Assembly (NCBI GenBank): GCA_905221605.1
Contig: CAJNDS010002417.1
Location: forward strand, 417,501-437,685
Direction of reading: 5' to 3'
Source of the DNA: Symbiodinium natans
Lineage: Eukaryota > Sar > Dinophyceae > Suessiales > Symbiodiniaceae
DNA length: 20,185 nt
Within the stretch, counting starts at the first letter, position 1. Each line of letters opens with the position of its first letter. A program made the position numbers and the translations under genes. This document shows positions 8,781 through 16,904 of this stretch, in pieces. The notes below the pieces were generated by a model, which saw nothing but the letters and a program-made list of their open reading frames with translations, did no database searches and was not told the DNA's origin.

Positions 8781-8960
8781 GCTGCCTGTGCCAGGCACAT
8801 TTGGATACTGCTCAGGCTTGCGAAAGGCAGGGAATTGTCTTGTGCCTATGGTCGTGGAAACGACAGGCACATGGGACCGGGGTGCCCTGATTGTCCTGCA
8901 CAAGCAGTGCAGTCGTGTCCACGCCATTCCACGCCGGGGACGGACAAGCAAGAGCTCAAT
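8781..8960 (+). pseudogene. Possible reverse-transcriptase C-terminal remnant
   Basis: One + frame contains LVPMVVETTGTWDRGALIVL and then HKQCSRVHAI. A V-P-L-V-V-E-T-T-G-x-W motif followed by a short helix is, as I recall, found near the end of LINE-type reverse-transcriptase polyproteins of dinoflagellates and other algae. No polymerase motifs (such as Y-x-D-D) precede it, so it would be a fragment. The identification is by a short motif only. Confidence 0.25.
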
Positions 8961-11741
8961 ACGCGAACAGTCGTTGTTATGGTTTTGGCTGGCTCTATAG
9001 GCTAGGTAGGAAGTAAGGCTTACATTTTACAGCGCAGAGACGACGTGAGCTGCAAGCAACGCACGGGGCGAGCTGGGCACTGTCTATGCAACTTACCGCC
9101 ACTGCGGCCGTTACCTCTACCGCCTGCAACTGCTACCCACCACGGCACTACTGCTACTTACTACTTCTACTCTGCCAGTACCACTCCGTTGTGGAGGTCT
9201 GCGTTGTGCTCGTCCCCTTCTGTATCTTGTTGAACTGGCTCGTCCCCCTTTCATGAGGGACCACCAATTGCACCCAACCTCAACAACTAGACTCGCCCAG
9301 GTGCTGCCTGCAAGAAGACTTGCCTTTGCCTCAGCAGAGCTTGTCGGACACGCGGATTCGGGTTCAGAGACAACTGGGCAAATGTTGCAAACCCCCATGG
9401 AGAAACGTATCATTGTCAATATAATTAGGACAGCTGTCATGGACAAAAACCTCATGTTAGATGAAGCAGGACCTTAACACCCAACAGCCCAAGACTTGTT
9501 GCTGACCTATCGGAGCACATCAACCATAAAGCCTAAATTGTCTATTTTCCTCGGGGCAGGCCTCCGAAGCCCCTCTAGCTACATGTTCTGTATGAAGTCC
9601 AAAGATTTCGAGAGTGGGAGGCTTCTACTGTTTTCTATGTGTACCACAAACTAAGAAAAAGGAAAGGCCGTCGTCAAGCCAGTTGCAGGCAACCATTCTG
9701 TCGGGTCTTGAGTCTTGTGTTGAGGTCCGCTTGAGGTTCTTGAGGTTGAGGATAGCGATCCTTCAAACCCAGCCTTCGAGAAGAAGCTTGGCAAATCTTG
9801 ACGCAACTTGCGAAGCCTGGCAAGCGCTTTGAACAAGTCCCTAAGCCTTGAGCGTGAAACCCTCACCCTACCTTTAAACCTCTAAGCCGCGAAGCCCCTA
9901 AAGCTCTGTGTCGTTTAGACCCCTGACATCGAAGGCGTCGCGCCGAGACTGAGCAAAGTTATCCTTTCTACAGCAAGGCTCGGGCGCATGAAGTTGGAGC
10001 AATACAGCACGGTTCAAGCCTTCAATTGGAGTTGATGTTGAGGGCTATGCGGCAACGTGATTCCTTTTTGCATGGTCGAGGCACTGAACAGGTCTTTGTG
10101 GTTCCGGCTAAGACAGCTTTAGGTTGTTTGCATATTCAGGCTCCAAAGGCGAAGGCCGTCATCAGGTTTGGGCCCCCTTGAGCAACGGCCCGAAACCATC
10201 TTCATGATCGCTTGGTCTGCCCGATATCCGGTGGGGGGGATTGGAGATTCTCGCCTTCGCACACACACCTTGAGGTTCTTACTTTGTAGAGACGGGTAGT
10301 AATACCGGTAGTAGCTGGCGCAGTGCTGATTCTGCGCGATCTTACGCCTAACTTAGTGCTTGCGAATCTGCATGTGGGTGCAAGCATGACCGCCATCACC
10401 AATGTCTAGCTCCAAGCTCAACACACGCAATCCCAACCATGTGTCACCGGCCAGACTATGCTATAATTAGCAAGTGCAGTGCGCAATAGTATGCTTCAAT
10501 TTAGTATCGTAAGTATAGTGCTTGACAAGGGAACCCTGGATCATCACGGTTTGGGTCTAGTAGTAAAGCCCTTGAAGGAACAGAAAACCGCTTGATTCCC
10601 AATGGCGCCTGAGCCTTCGCCTCACAACTGACATCTACGACATCTACACAGTTCCGTCCGGTACGTAAGCTATGGTACAGTCTTACTGTCTACTGTAAAC
10701 TGTGAGTAGATATTACTATATTTGTATTCTATCTATAGATACTTTCTCTCCAATCGAAATCCCTTTCGCTGCGAAGCCCAGTGCAGGGACTGGAGATCAC
10801 ACCCCTCAATGTGATCAGTTCGCGCACGGTGGCCCTGGAGTGCTTACGCAGCTTGGTGCTGAATTTTAGTTTGTTCGACTGTGGGGACATGCAGGATCCA
10901 AGTTTCAAGGAGAAATCCGACACTTCAGGAGCGGAAACTGTGCTGGCCCACTTGGCTTTTGGGGTTCTCTGGCAAGTAGTTGGGTGTACGATGGTACAAT
11001 AGTAGAAGAATGTGGACAAACAAAATTGAAGATTTAATGGTCTACAGGCACCTTCATTTAATTGATGTTATAAGGTGTATTTGGCCTTCGCTCTCTTCAC
11101 ACACGCTATTACTTGAAAGAGGGCAAAAAGGCCTATTTTGCTTGCCAGTCATTTAATGTAGTGTGTTCGCTTCGCACAGCGATGTGTGTTTCTTACTGCC
11201 CGAGGAAAGGAGTGAACGTACAGAATCAGGAAAGCACAGGCCAGATGAAGAGAAAGCCATATTCATCTCCTATGCCTTGTTAGTATCATCTTCATAACCC
11301 ATCGAATGCGATAAGGCAAATATGTGTTGTTTTTTCAGCTTTATCTTGTTGTCCTGATGATTTACTCTGAAGACGTGTGTAAGTGAGCTAGCGAACAGAG
11401 CTTATTGTCAAAGTCGTGAGTCGGATGAGCACCGCGTGAAAGAGGATATTGCAGAGAGAAGTTGGCTAGGGACTCAAGATGCCGACGGTAAAATCCAGGT
11501 CTTTTACCCCCAAATTCTACGGTTGGCTGGCAGACTCTAGCCTGTGGCTCTGTTGTGTGATTTTCTCACGTCTGAAGGCCTCGTCGTAATCGAGATTTTG
11601 AAGGGGAAACGAAAGAATGTTGAAAATTGGCACTTTCCACCCGTGTACGGTGTACGTCTGAAAAATCATCCGATCTCCCCTGCATGCCCCCTAAGCTTTC
11701 GCGGCAAGCTTTTCTAAGCCTCAACCCGAATCCCGAAATTC
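8961..11741. other. Gene-poor stretch without telomere arrays
   Basis: I can support no gene. ORFs at 9253-9477 (+), 10781-11002 (+) and 10729-11019 (-) are short and lack known domains; the + ORF at 10781 (containing LECLRSLVLNFSLFDCGDM) is the most protein-like. This is the longest part of the window free of telomere repeats, other than the first 2.9 kb. Confidence 0.4.
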
Positions 11742-11788
11742 CAAACCCTAAACCCTAAACCCTGAAGCCTAAACCCTAAACCCTAATC
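11742..11788. repeat. Short interstitial telomere-repeat array (CCCTAAA orientation)
   Basis: About six units with CCTGAAG and CCTAATC variants; the left flank contains degenerate units (AACCCGAATCCCGAAA). Confidence 0.85.
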
Positions 11789-11837
11789 CTGGTATCCCTA
11801 TTCCGTGTAAAGCGCACATAGTCCTAGAGTCCGTAAG

Positions 11838-11935
11838 GTGACGAGCTGCTGTCGGCGTCGGCAGACGGCAAGTTTGTTATCATAGCGTCCTGCACTGAGA
11901 AAGACTCCCAGGACAGAATCGGAGTGCGGGCTTAG
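11838..11935 (+). CDS. Candidate exon of unknown protein
   Basis: After an AG at 11836-11837 (GTAAG|GTGACG) the frame reads DELLSASADGKFVIIASCTE, then KDSQDRIGVRA and TAG at 11933-11935. Composition and periodicity look protein-like, and SADGKFVIIAS resembles a beta-strand of a propeller repeat, but I cannot assign a family. A possible donor GTGCGG lies at 11924. A second open stretch in the same frame follows the stop (11936-12049), so a decayed gene is also possible. Confidence 0.35.
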
Positions 11936-12277
11936 GGGTCGCGAATGCCGCAGGGAACAGGGACGGTGAGTTTGTACGTACTTGCAGGATCTCGATGTGA
12001 GGAAGTTTCAGTGATTGGAGTGGTTCCGGATATGATTCTTTCAGTGTAGGGGGATATTCGTCATTTAGTCCGGGGGCTCAGGTGAGGGATCATGGTTGTG
12101 AACTCCGCAAGGGGTAACCCCAAATATTGTCCCTTGTCTTACTCGACACCCTAAACTAACTTTAGTCCTTGTCAACTCTACGACTTGAGCAGTCAGACTA
12201 CGGGGGCTTGAAATTGTAAGCCAGGCTTCCGCAACTTTTGATTACTCGGACTCTACACTGGAAGGTCAAACGCTAGC

Positions 12278-12321
12278 TAAGCCCTAAACCCTAAACGCTA
12301 AACCCTAAACCCTAAACCCTC
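12278..12321. repeat. Interstitial telomere-repeat array (CCCTAAA orientation)
   Basis: Six units, one variant (CTAAACG). It ends 14 bases before the acceptor of the exon at 12336. Confidence 0.9.
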
Positions 12322-12335
12322 AATTCGTTTTGCAG

Positions 12336-12422
12336 GAGGCAATCACAGTCATGAAGGAGCACAATGCCAATCGAGAAGCAACCCACGGACCGGCCCCGCA
12401 CTCGAACACTGACTTTTTTGAG
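12336..12422 (+). CDS. Internal exon sandwiched between two telomere arrays
   Basis: The acceptor is near-consensus (TTCGTTTTGCAG ending at 12335). The 87-base, 29-codon frame is open: EAITVMKEHNANREATHGPA, then PHSNTDFFE. It is phase 0 at both ends. The donor at 12423 is GC (GAG|GCTAGGG) and leads directly into the TTTAGGG array. The family is not recognised. A terminal exon at 12794-12853 is also phase 0 and could belong to the same gene; the piece between (about 12576-12685) is open in two frames and unresolved. Confidence 0.5.
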
Positions 12423-12579
12423 GCTAGGGTTTAGGGTTTAGGGTTTAGGGTTTAGAGTCTAGGGTTTAGAGTCTAGGGTCTACGGTCTGGGGTCTACGGT
12501 TTAGGGTTTAGGGTTTAGGGCTTCGGGTTTATAGGGTTTATAGGGTTTATAGGGTTTATAGGGTTTAGGGTTTAGGGTT
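12423..12579. repeat. Interstitial telomere-repeat array with unusual variants (TTTAGGG orientation)
   Basis: A regular start is followed by a block of TAGAGTC, TAGGGTC and TACGGTC variants, then four copies of an eight-base TTATAGGG unit, then regular TTTAGGG. It starts at a GC donor and its last TTTAG (before GGTTGC) could act as an acceptor. Confidence 0.95.
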
Positions 12580-12684
12580 GCTACTCTGCTAAACAACTCT
12601 ACATTCTGCAATGGCACGGAATGGCGTTGCATCATGAGCAGTCCCGACCTGGAGCTCTTGAAGTTTGAAGGTCATGCAAAAGAG
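12580..12684 (+). other. Short spacer between arrays, possible exon
   Basis: From the last TTTAG of the preceding array two frames are open. Phase 0 reads GCYSAKQLYILQWHGMALHH, then EQSRPGALEV and TGA, and would fit the exon ending at 12422. Another frame reads LLNNSTFCNGTEWRCIMSSP, then DLELLKFEGHAKE, closing with TAG at the next array. I cannot choose between them. Confidence 0.3.
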
Positions 12685-12732
12685 TAGGGTTTAGGGTTTA
12701 GGGTTAAGGGTTTAGGGTTTCGGGTTTAGGGT
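12685..12732. repeat. Short interstitial telomere-repeat array (TTTAGGG orientation)
   Basis: About six units with TTAAGGG and TTTCGGG variants. Confidence 0.9.
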
Positions 12733-12793
12733 ACCCTTGACAAGGACACAGCATGAGCTGTTTTTCTTCTAATCTTAAACTTTCCTGACACAG

Positions 12794-12853
12794 TATCTAG
12801 TGCCGGATAACCCCACATCTCTATTCTTTCTTGGCACCGCGCGACAGGAGTGA
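12794..12853 (+). CDS. Candidate terminal exon
   Basis: A strong acceptor region (TTCTTCTAATCTTAAACTTTCCTGACACAG, read in two parts: branch-like CTTAAAC or CTGAC and then CACAG at 12793) is followed in phase 0 by YLVPDNPTSLFFLGTARQE and TGA. Both other frames stop within three codons. It is likely the 3' coding end of the gene containing the exon at 12336. The product is unknown. Confidence 0.4.
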   Translation, partial: YLVPDNPTSLFFLGTARQE

Positions 12854-12864
12854 AACGATGACGC

Positions 12865-13040
12865 GACTGGACACAGACAAATAAAAGAAGAAAACGTGAC
12901 CACCAAGAGGAAACATGGAGAAATACATAGAATGACTTGAAACAGACAAGAGAAGAAACCGTGACCGGAAAGAGGAAAAAAAGAGAACGACATAGAATGA
13001 CTCGAGGCAGACAAGAGAAGAACACGTGACGGCCAAGAGG
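12865..13040. repeat. Tandem repeat, 65-69-base unit, about 2.6 copies
   Basis: Units start at 12865 (69 bases), 12934 (65 bases) and 12999 (partial). Each starts GACT, has a CAGACAA motif, GAAGAAA-type purines, CGTGAC and CAAGAGG or GAAAGAGG; the two complete units end CATAGAAT. It lies just after the candidate terminal exon, so it may be 3' UTR or intergenic. Minus-strand ORFs across it are by-products of the repeat. Confidence 0.75.
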
Positions 13041-13129
13041 AGCCCCCGTACAGGAAGCGAAAACATTTCCAGGTAGGGTCACCTAAACGCGCAATGGAGC
13101 GTGCGCTTATTGTGCGTCTCCTGTGTCCC

Positions 13130-13262
13130 ATGCGTGGTATGTGCATGTATGTACCATGTGTATGTATGTTATCGTGCGTCTGATTTTGTATGTGTCTGTG
13201 TGCGCGTGTGAATGTCTGCGCGCATGTTTGCCTGCGCGCGCCCATGCGCTCGCGCGCGAGTA
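13130..13262. repeat. Alternating purine-pyrimidine tract (TG/CG-rich)
   Basis: Stretches such as GTGTGCGCGTGTG and GCTCGCGCGCGAG alternate purine and pyrimidine, a composition able to adopt Z-DNA. No coding signal. Confidence 0.6.
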
Positions 13263-13425
13263 TGCGGAGCGAGCGCGATGCGGGCGCCGTGGTGCCAAGA
13301 TAAACAAGAACCCCACGTAGTGATGTGGGGAACTATACTTTCTAAACCTTGAACTTTCCTGCCGAATAGAGTAGAATTCGCTTCTAAAAGGACCCCCCCT
13401 CCCCCCGTCCTGAGGTCAGAGGAGC

Positions 13426-13505
13426 ATGGTCCCCATCCGAACGCCTGCTGTATGTCGAAAGCGCGGACCAAGGTCCCAGGCGCAGCAGGGGTATCAGCTC
13501 AGGAG
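13426..13505 (+). CDS. Candidate first exon of a small gene
   Basis: An ATG at 13426 opens MVPIRTPAVCRKRGPRSQAQ, then QGYQLR, to a GT donor at 13506 (AGGAG|GTCAGG) in phase 2. The next exon (13706) starts with the single base needed and keeps the frame. The intron holds a TTTAGGG array. No family is recognised. The start is uncertain because another frame after GGTCAGAG is also open. Confidence 0.3.
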
Positions 13506-13508
13506 GTC

Positions 13509-13640
13509 AGGCTTTAGGGTGTTCGGGTCTCGGGGGTTACGGGTTTGGGGGTTAGGGTTAGGGTTTAGGGTTTAGGGTTTAGGATTTAGGGTTTAGGGTT
13601 TAGGGTTTAGGGTTTAGGGTTAAAGGTTCAGGGTTAAGGG
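13509..13640. repeat. Interstitial telomere-repeat array (TTTAGGG orientation), degenerate edges
   Basis: The regular core is at about 13551-13621. The left flank has GGGTCTCGGGGGTTACGGG and the right flank GGTTCAGGGTTAAGGG. It lies within the proposed intron 13506-13705. Confidence 0.9.
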
Positions 13641-13705
13641 CTTCAAGGGTTTGAGGGGCTTAGACTTCAGGCAGAACAGGGGAGGCAAAGCCGGATTTCC
13701 TGCAG

Positions 13706-13757
13706 GCTTGTGAAGAGCCCCGAAGCCCAACAGGCTATCCATCGTGCTTTTACAAAG
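13706..13757 (+). CDS. Small internal exon (52 bases)
   Basis: The acceptor GGATTTCCTGCAG ends at 13705, the frame reads LVKSPEAQQAIHRAFTK, and the donor is AAAG|GTACTG at 13758 in phase 0. Splice sites are near-consensus and the peptide is amphipathic and helix-like. It joins in phase with 13426-13505 before it and with an acceptor at 14151 after it. Product unknown. Confidence 0.4.
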
Positions 13758-13796
13758 GTACTGGTATGCCACAGTAGTAGCGTGCAGTACAGTACT

Positions 13797-13817
13797 GTGT
13801 GCACATGTGTATGTATA

Positions 13818-13850
<33 letters not shown>

Positions 13851-13930
13851 AGATGTAGATGTATATGTATATGTATATGTAAAAGTATATGTATATGCGG
13901 TGTATGTATATGTGTATGTGTATGGATACA
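13797..13930. repeat. (TATG)n / (TG)n microsatellite
   Basis: Interspersed TATGTG, TATATG and TAGATG units cover about 130 bases. Long ORFs in all frames here (poly-YT, poly-HI, poly-VY) are artefacts. It lies inside the proposed intron 13758-14151. Confidence 0.9.
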
Positions 13931-14041
13931 TACATATCGCGCTTCAGGCATGATCGCGTTATGAGCACAGTGTAACTATTCAGGCAGGCTTGGGGCGACA
14001 CCCGACAGGTGGGCAAGTGCAAAGCACGAACCCATGTGCTC

Positions 14042-14118
14042 CCCTAAACCCTAAACCTTTAAGCCTAAACCCTACCCCAAACCCCAATCCCTAAACTCTA
14101 AACCCTAAACCCTAAACT
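14042..14118. repeat. Interstitial telomere-repeat array (CCCTAAA orientation), degenerate
   Basis: AAACCCT units with CCTTTAAG, CCTACCCC and CCAATCCC variants. Confidence 0.9.
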
Positions 14119-14151
14119 CATCAGGGGGACTAGCACATTCCGCGTCACCAG

Positions 14152-14340
14152 ATCCCAGGCGAGGCTAGGATGGCTTCATTGAAATCTTTGTGGTGCTTTA
14201 CTGTAACTTTAGATCCTTACTGTAGCCTTTTTGGGTTTATTGGGTTTCTTAATAAGGCAGCTAAGAATTTAAGTTATAACTACCCTCCTAAGTGCAGCCA
14301 AGACATGTGCTGCTGGCAGGTCTGCGACAGCACTACCTGA
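14152..14340 (+). CDS. Candidate terminal exon (62 codons)
   Basis: The acceptor CGTCACCAG ends at 14151. Phase 0 from the exon ending at 13757 gives IPGEARMASLKSLWCFTVTL and continues open to TGA at 14338-14340, with a hydrophobic FGFIGFL and a Cys-rich end (KCSQDMCCWQVC). An open run this long could be chance. A minus-strand ORF overlaps its right end, so strand is not certain. Confidence 0.3.
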   Translation: MPGEARMASLKSLWCFTVTLDPYCSLFGFIGFLNKAAKNLSYNYPPKCSQDMCCWQVCDSTT

Positions 14341-14468
14341 GGGCTGCCCACATACTTTGGTTTGAGTTTTGAATTCGACGGAGACGGACGTCGATATATG
14401 ATGATATTTGTGCGTGATGCACATGACGGCGCTACCAAGTTCTTGAGGTACAGGGTTCCCTCCCGAAC

Positions 14469-14867
14469 GTGGATATTCCATGTGCCTCAAAATTTTTTTG
14501 TTTCGCGCATGGTCGCGCCATTTTGACTTTTGCCAACGCATTGCCCATTGAATCGCTGATGCATCCACACTGCGACGAGAAAGGCCAAGTCAGTGTTCCG
14601 ACGATTTACCTTCCGCCCACCAGCAATGCCCTGGCTGTCGTGCCATCGCTGATAGATCGCGAAAGATCGCGGTGGCTGTTTGACCGGATGAAAGGAAATC
14701 TTTGTTCCGGTTTTGTAAAGGACAAACTCGGCAAGACAAAGATGTCCAGCGTAGATCCTGCGATGCACGTCCCACGGCCGAAGAAGGCGCACAAACTGGT
14801 GCGCACAGTGCCACCTAGCAAATTCTTTAAAGGCCCAAGTACGGGCACGACTCTTCTCTCTCCATAG
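14469..14867 (+). CDS. Single-exon ORF, unknown protein (132 codons)
   Basis: The frame includes IYLPPTSNALAVVPSLIDRE and RSRWLFDRMKGNLC, followed by a lysine-rich end (KLGKTKMSS, PRPKKAHK). Composition is mixed and not repeat-driven, which favours real coding. No domain is recognised, and no splice or leader evidence is visible. Overlapping minus-strand ORFs of 101 and 114 codons are likely shadows. It could instead be part of a larger exon or a retrogene remnant. Confidence 0.35.
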   Translation: MDIPCASKFFCFAHGRAILTFANALPIESLMHPHCDEKGQVSVPTIYLPPTSNALAVVPSLIDRERSRWLFDRMKGNLCSGFVKDKLGKTKMSSVDPAMHVPRPKKAHKLVRTVPPSKFFKGPSTGTTLLSP

Positions 14868-15552
14868 TGCGTCTCCGCACCCTCACACCGCGAAGCGACA
14901 GGCTTTTGGGCGGCGATCGCCCGCGAGGAGGTCCAATCCCTGGATTCCAAGCAGGAGGTTGCTACTTATTAACCAGTTATGCACTTGTGACCCACTTATA
15001 AGCCCCTCAAGTGCCCGAATATTTTTATAAGTACAGTTGTAGGTACAGGTATAATTGGTGATTAAGTACCATGAACCTCCAAGCAGATTTCAGCTCCGAG
15101 AGCAGAACGTTATGACTTTGCCGACGTGTATTCAAGGATGCTAGCATGCATACAAGATCCTGGCTCCAAGAGCTTAAGATTCAAAGTGAATCCGCAGACC
15201 TCGAGCTGCTCTGCCCGATGACAAGTAGCTCCATGGCTTTGAAACTGCCGTTGAGCAGACCCCTACTGCGTTCAACAAAAAGCAAATGCCCGAAGCCCAG
15301 CGCCTGAAGTCAGAGGTCCAAGCAGAATTCCTACCCCCAAAAGCTTGCAATTGGCGTGAAAAGCAAGTGTGAAAGGCCGACACCTAGCAGCTGCATCCAT
15401 GTTGCTCAACCTGGGATTTGCATCACAGCGTCTGCGGCAGCTCACATGTAGAAGTCGCCAAATCCAGAATGCTCGGCATGACAAGAGTAAGCAGTAATGG
15501 TAGTCGGAAGACTGCTCCAGACAGCATTTGTGCTTTTTGCGAACTGCAGTTT
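14868..15552. other. Stretch without a supported gene
   Basis: It holds the first copy of the small inverted-repeat element (14952-15083). Short minus-strand ORFs (15174-15383, 15272-15484) have no recognisable features. The 13-base word ACGTTATGACTTT at 15108 recurs just before the exon at 15732. Confidence 0.4.
14952..15083. mobile_element. Small inverted-repeat element, copy A
   Basis: The right end AAGTACCATGAACCTCCAAG (15064-15083) matches the right ends of copies B and C. The left end (CAGGAGGTTGCTACTTA) is a degraded reverse complement. CCAAGCAG occurs at both edges (14947-14954 and 15079-15086) and could be a target-site duplication or part of the terminal repeat. It is non-coding and A+T-rich inside. 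Confidence 0.55.
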
Positions 15553-15705
15553 TAACCCTAATTCTAAACCCTAAACCCTAAACCCTAAACCCGGAACCCT
15601 CAACCCTCAACCCTGAACCCTAAACCCTAAACCCTAAACCCTAAACCCTAAACCCTAAACCCTAAACCCTAAACCCTAAACCCTAACCCTAAACCCTAAA
15701 CCCTA
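15553..15705. repeat. Interstitial telomere-repeat array (CCCTAAA orientation)
   Basis: About 21 units, including CCCGGAA, CCCTCAA and one six-base CCCTAA unit. Ends 26 bases before the acceptor at 15731. Confidence 0.95.
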
Positions 15706-15731
15706 TCCCGACGTTATGACTTTCAACCCAG

Positions 15732-16345
15732 AGCCGAATGCAGCCTGCCAGCTTCGAGCGTGATCGCTTGTGCGGCAGCTGCCAGCCCTGGGAGCTCTGT
15801 CAATGGCAGCGTCTGCCGAGGTGGTTTAGGGTTTAGGGTTTAGGGTTTAGGGTTTAGGGTTTAGGGTAGGTGCGATGCTACAGGTGGCGTTTTTGTTCGT
15901 AAGTTTGGAGAGGGATCGGGAAGCCTGGTGCTTCCCGACATTTCCAAATCAGAGCTTTTGGTTGTTGTAGGTCTTCCGAGCCGTGTGTTTCGTCGGCTTC
16001 CTGCTTCAGCGTCTTTCCACGGAAATTCCAAAATCAGCTACCTTCAGAGGCCAACAACCACGGAAACCTGTGAGATGCCAGCCAGGCAGAGGCGCCAGAA
16101 GCCGGGCCAAGCCAGACAAGGCAGGTGGCGGTGCAACGGCAGCGAAGGATTTCGAACTGGGAGTAAGATACCATATGTCCCCCTATATATACTCTTTAAG
16201 GGATTACATATGGTATCCCCCTATATGTACTCTTTTAAGGGATTACATATGGTACCGTATACTCACCAACAGTAAGGTGAAGGATTTCGTGACCAGCCTC
16301 GAGGATGAAAGTGGTCTTCCAAGAATTTGTGGGGAGGCGTGGTAG
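15732..16345 (+). CDS. Cys-containing protein of unknown family (partial, at least two exons)
   Basis: Exon 15732-15820 follows a strong acceptor (branch-like TTATGAC, then TTTCAACCCAG) and reads SRMQPASFERDRLCGSCQPW, then ELCQWQRLP, ending in phase 2. A 49-base telomere-repeat intron (15821-15869) joins it to CDATGGVFVRKFGEG. From 15971, after TTGTTGTAG, a different frame reads VFRAVCFVGFLLQRL, continues through KAGGGATAAKDFELG and VKDFVTSLEDESGLPRICGE and stops at TAG 16343-16345. How the two frames join (a short intron within 15889-15970) is unresolved. An element at 16168-16270 lies in the last exon, either spliced as GT-AG (16163-16276) or read through in frame. No family is recognised and the 5' end is not located. 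Confidence 0.4.
15821..15869 (+). other. 49-base intron made of telomere repeat
   Basis: The donor CCGAG|GTGGTTTAGGG and acceptor GGGTAG|GTGCG bound a segment that is TTTAGGG units from end to end apart from GTGG and GTAG. AGGTG is present at both junctions. Splicing joins phase 2 to the single base needed and gives QRLP-R-CDATGG with no stop. The G-strand array itself (15824-15867) is unambiguous; intron status is inferred from phase and splice sites. Confidence 0.5.
15824..15867. repeat. Interstitial telomere-repeat array (TTTAGGG orientation)
   Basis: Six units without variants, filling the proposed intron 15821-15869. Confidence 0.95.
16162..16276. mobile_element. Element flanked by AGTAAG direct repeats
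   Basis: AGTAAG at 16162-16167 and 16271-16276 flanks about 103 bases. The inside has two tandem units (16172-16206 and 16207-16245) sharing CCCCCTATAT, TACTCTTT and AAGGGATTA, with CATATGGTA and its complement TACCATATG near the edges. The left flank supplies a GTAAGA donor at 16163 and the right flank an AG acceptor at 16276, so it could be a 114-base (38-codon) intron. The same frame is also open through it. Confidence 0.5.
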
Positions 16346-16390
16346 GTTGAAGTCGACCCTGCTGCATGGTTTTGGGGCCGTTGCGAGCTG

Positions 16391-16582
16391 TAAACCCTAA
16401 ACCCTAAACCCTAAACCCTAAACCCCAAACCCTAAACCCCTAAACCCTAAACCCTAAACCCCTAAACCCCCAAACCCCTAAACCCCTAAACCCCTAAACC
16501 CTAAACCCTAAACCCTAAACCCCTAAACCCCTAAACCCTAAACCCTAAACCCCTAAACCCTAAACCCTAAACCCTAAACCCT
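16391..16582. repeat. Interstitial telomere-repeat array with eight-base units (CCCTAAA orientation)
   Basis: About 26 units; roughly nine are the eight-base CCCCTAAA form interspersed with seven-base ones. Confidence 0.95.
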
Positions 16583-16662
16583 TCTACTTGCGAGCTGCTC
16601 GCCGGAGAACCATGCCAATAAACCATCGTCCCAACCCCCCTTGCTCGGCTCGAGATGGGTCG

Positions 16663-16759
16663 CTTGGAGGTTCATGGTACAATTAGGGTGCTTAAGGGGC
16701 GGAGAAGTGGGTTAGAGCTACACTTATCATTGAGTTACTAAGTACCCTGAACCTCCAAG
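16663..16759. mobile_element. Small inverted-repeat element, copy B
   Basis: The left end CTTGGAGGTTCATGGTAC (16663-16680) and right end GTACCCTGAACCTCCAAG (to 16759) are near-perfect inverted repeats. The element is 97 bases long. An imperfect 16-base direct repeat, CGAGATGGGTCGCTTG at 16651 and CGAGATGCGTCCCTTG at 16771, lies at its edges. Confidence 0.7.
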
Positions 16760-16904
16760 TGGCAAGTGGCCGAGATGCGTCCCTTGCGTGGGCCCTTGAA
16801 GTTTGGCTCTTCAAAACTGCTTGCAAATGCGGTTTTTGTGAGGCTTCCCAACCCACTTTTTTGTAGAAGGGGCGAATGCTCACAAAAGCCATGTGCCCTT
16901 GCAG

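Noticed and set aside
8970-9000. Spliced-leader-like TTTTGGCT near TTGGCTGGCTC
   Set aside because: Only eight bases match the dinoflagellate spliced leader end; too short to call a relic.
12726-13316. Several overlapping minus-strand ORFs with LLFVCVQS-like repeats
   Set aside because: They follow the 65-69-base tandem repeat and CG-rich tract, whereas a + strand terminal exon with a strong acceptor lies at the left edge.
13620-14022. ORFs full of YTYT, HIHI or VYVY
   Set aside because: Artefacts of the TATG/TG microsatellite.
14269-14568. 99-codon minus-strand ORF overlapping two + candidates
   Set aside because: No recognised motif; it overlaps + frames with at least one good acceptor, though I cannot exclude it firmly.
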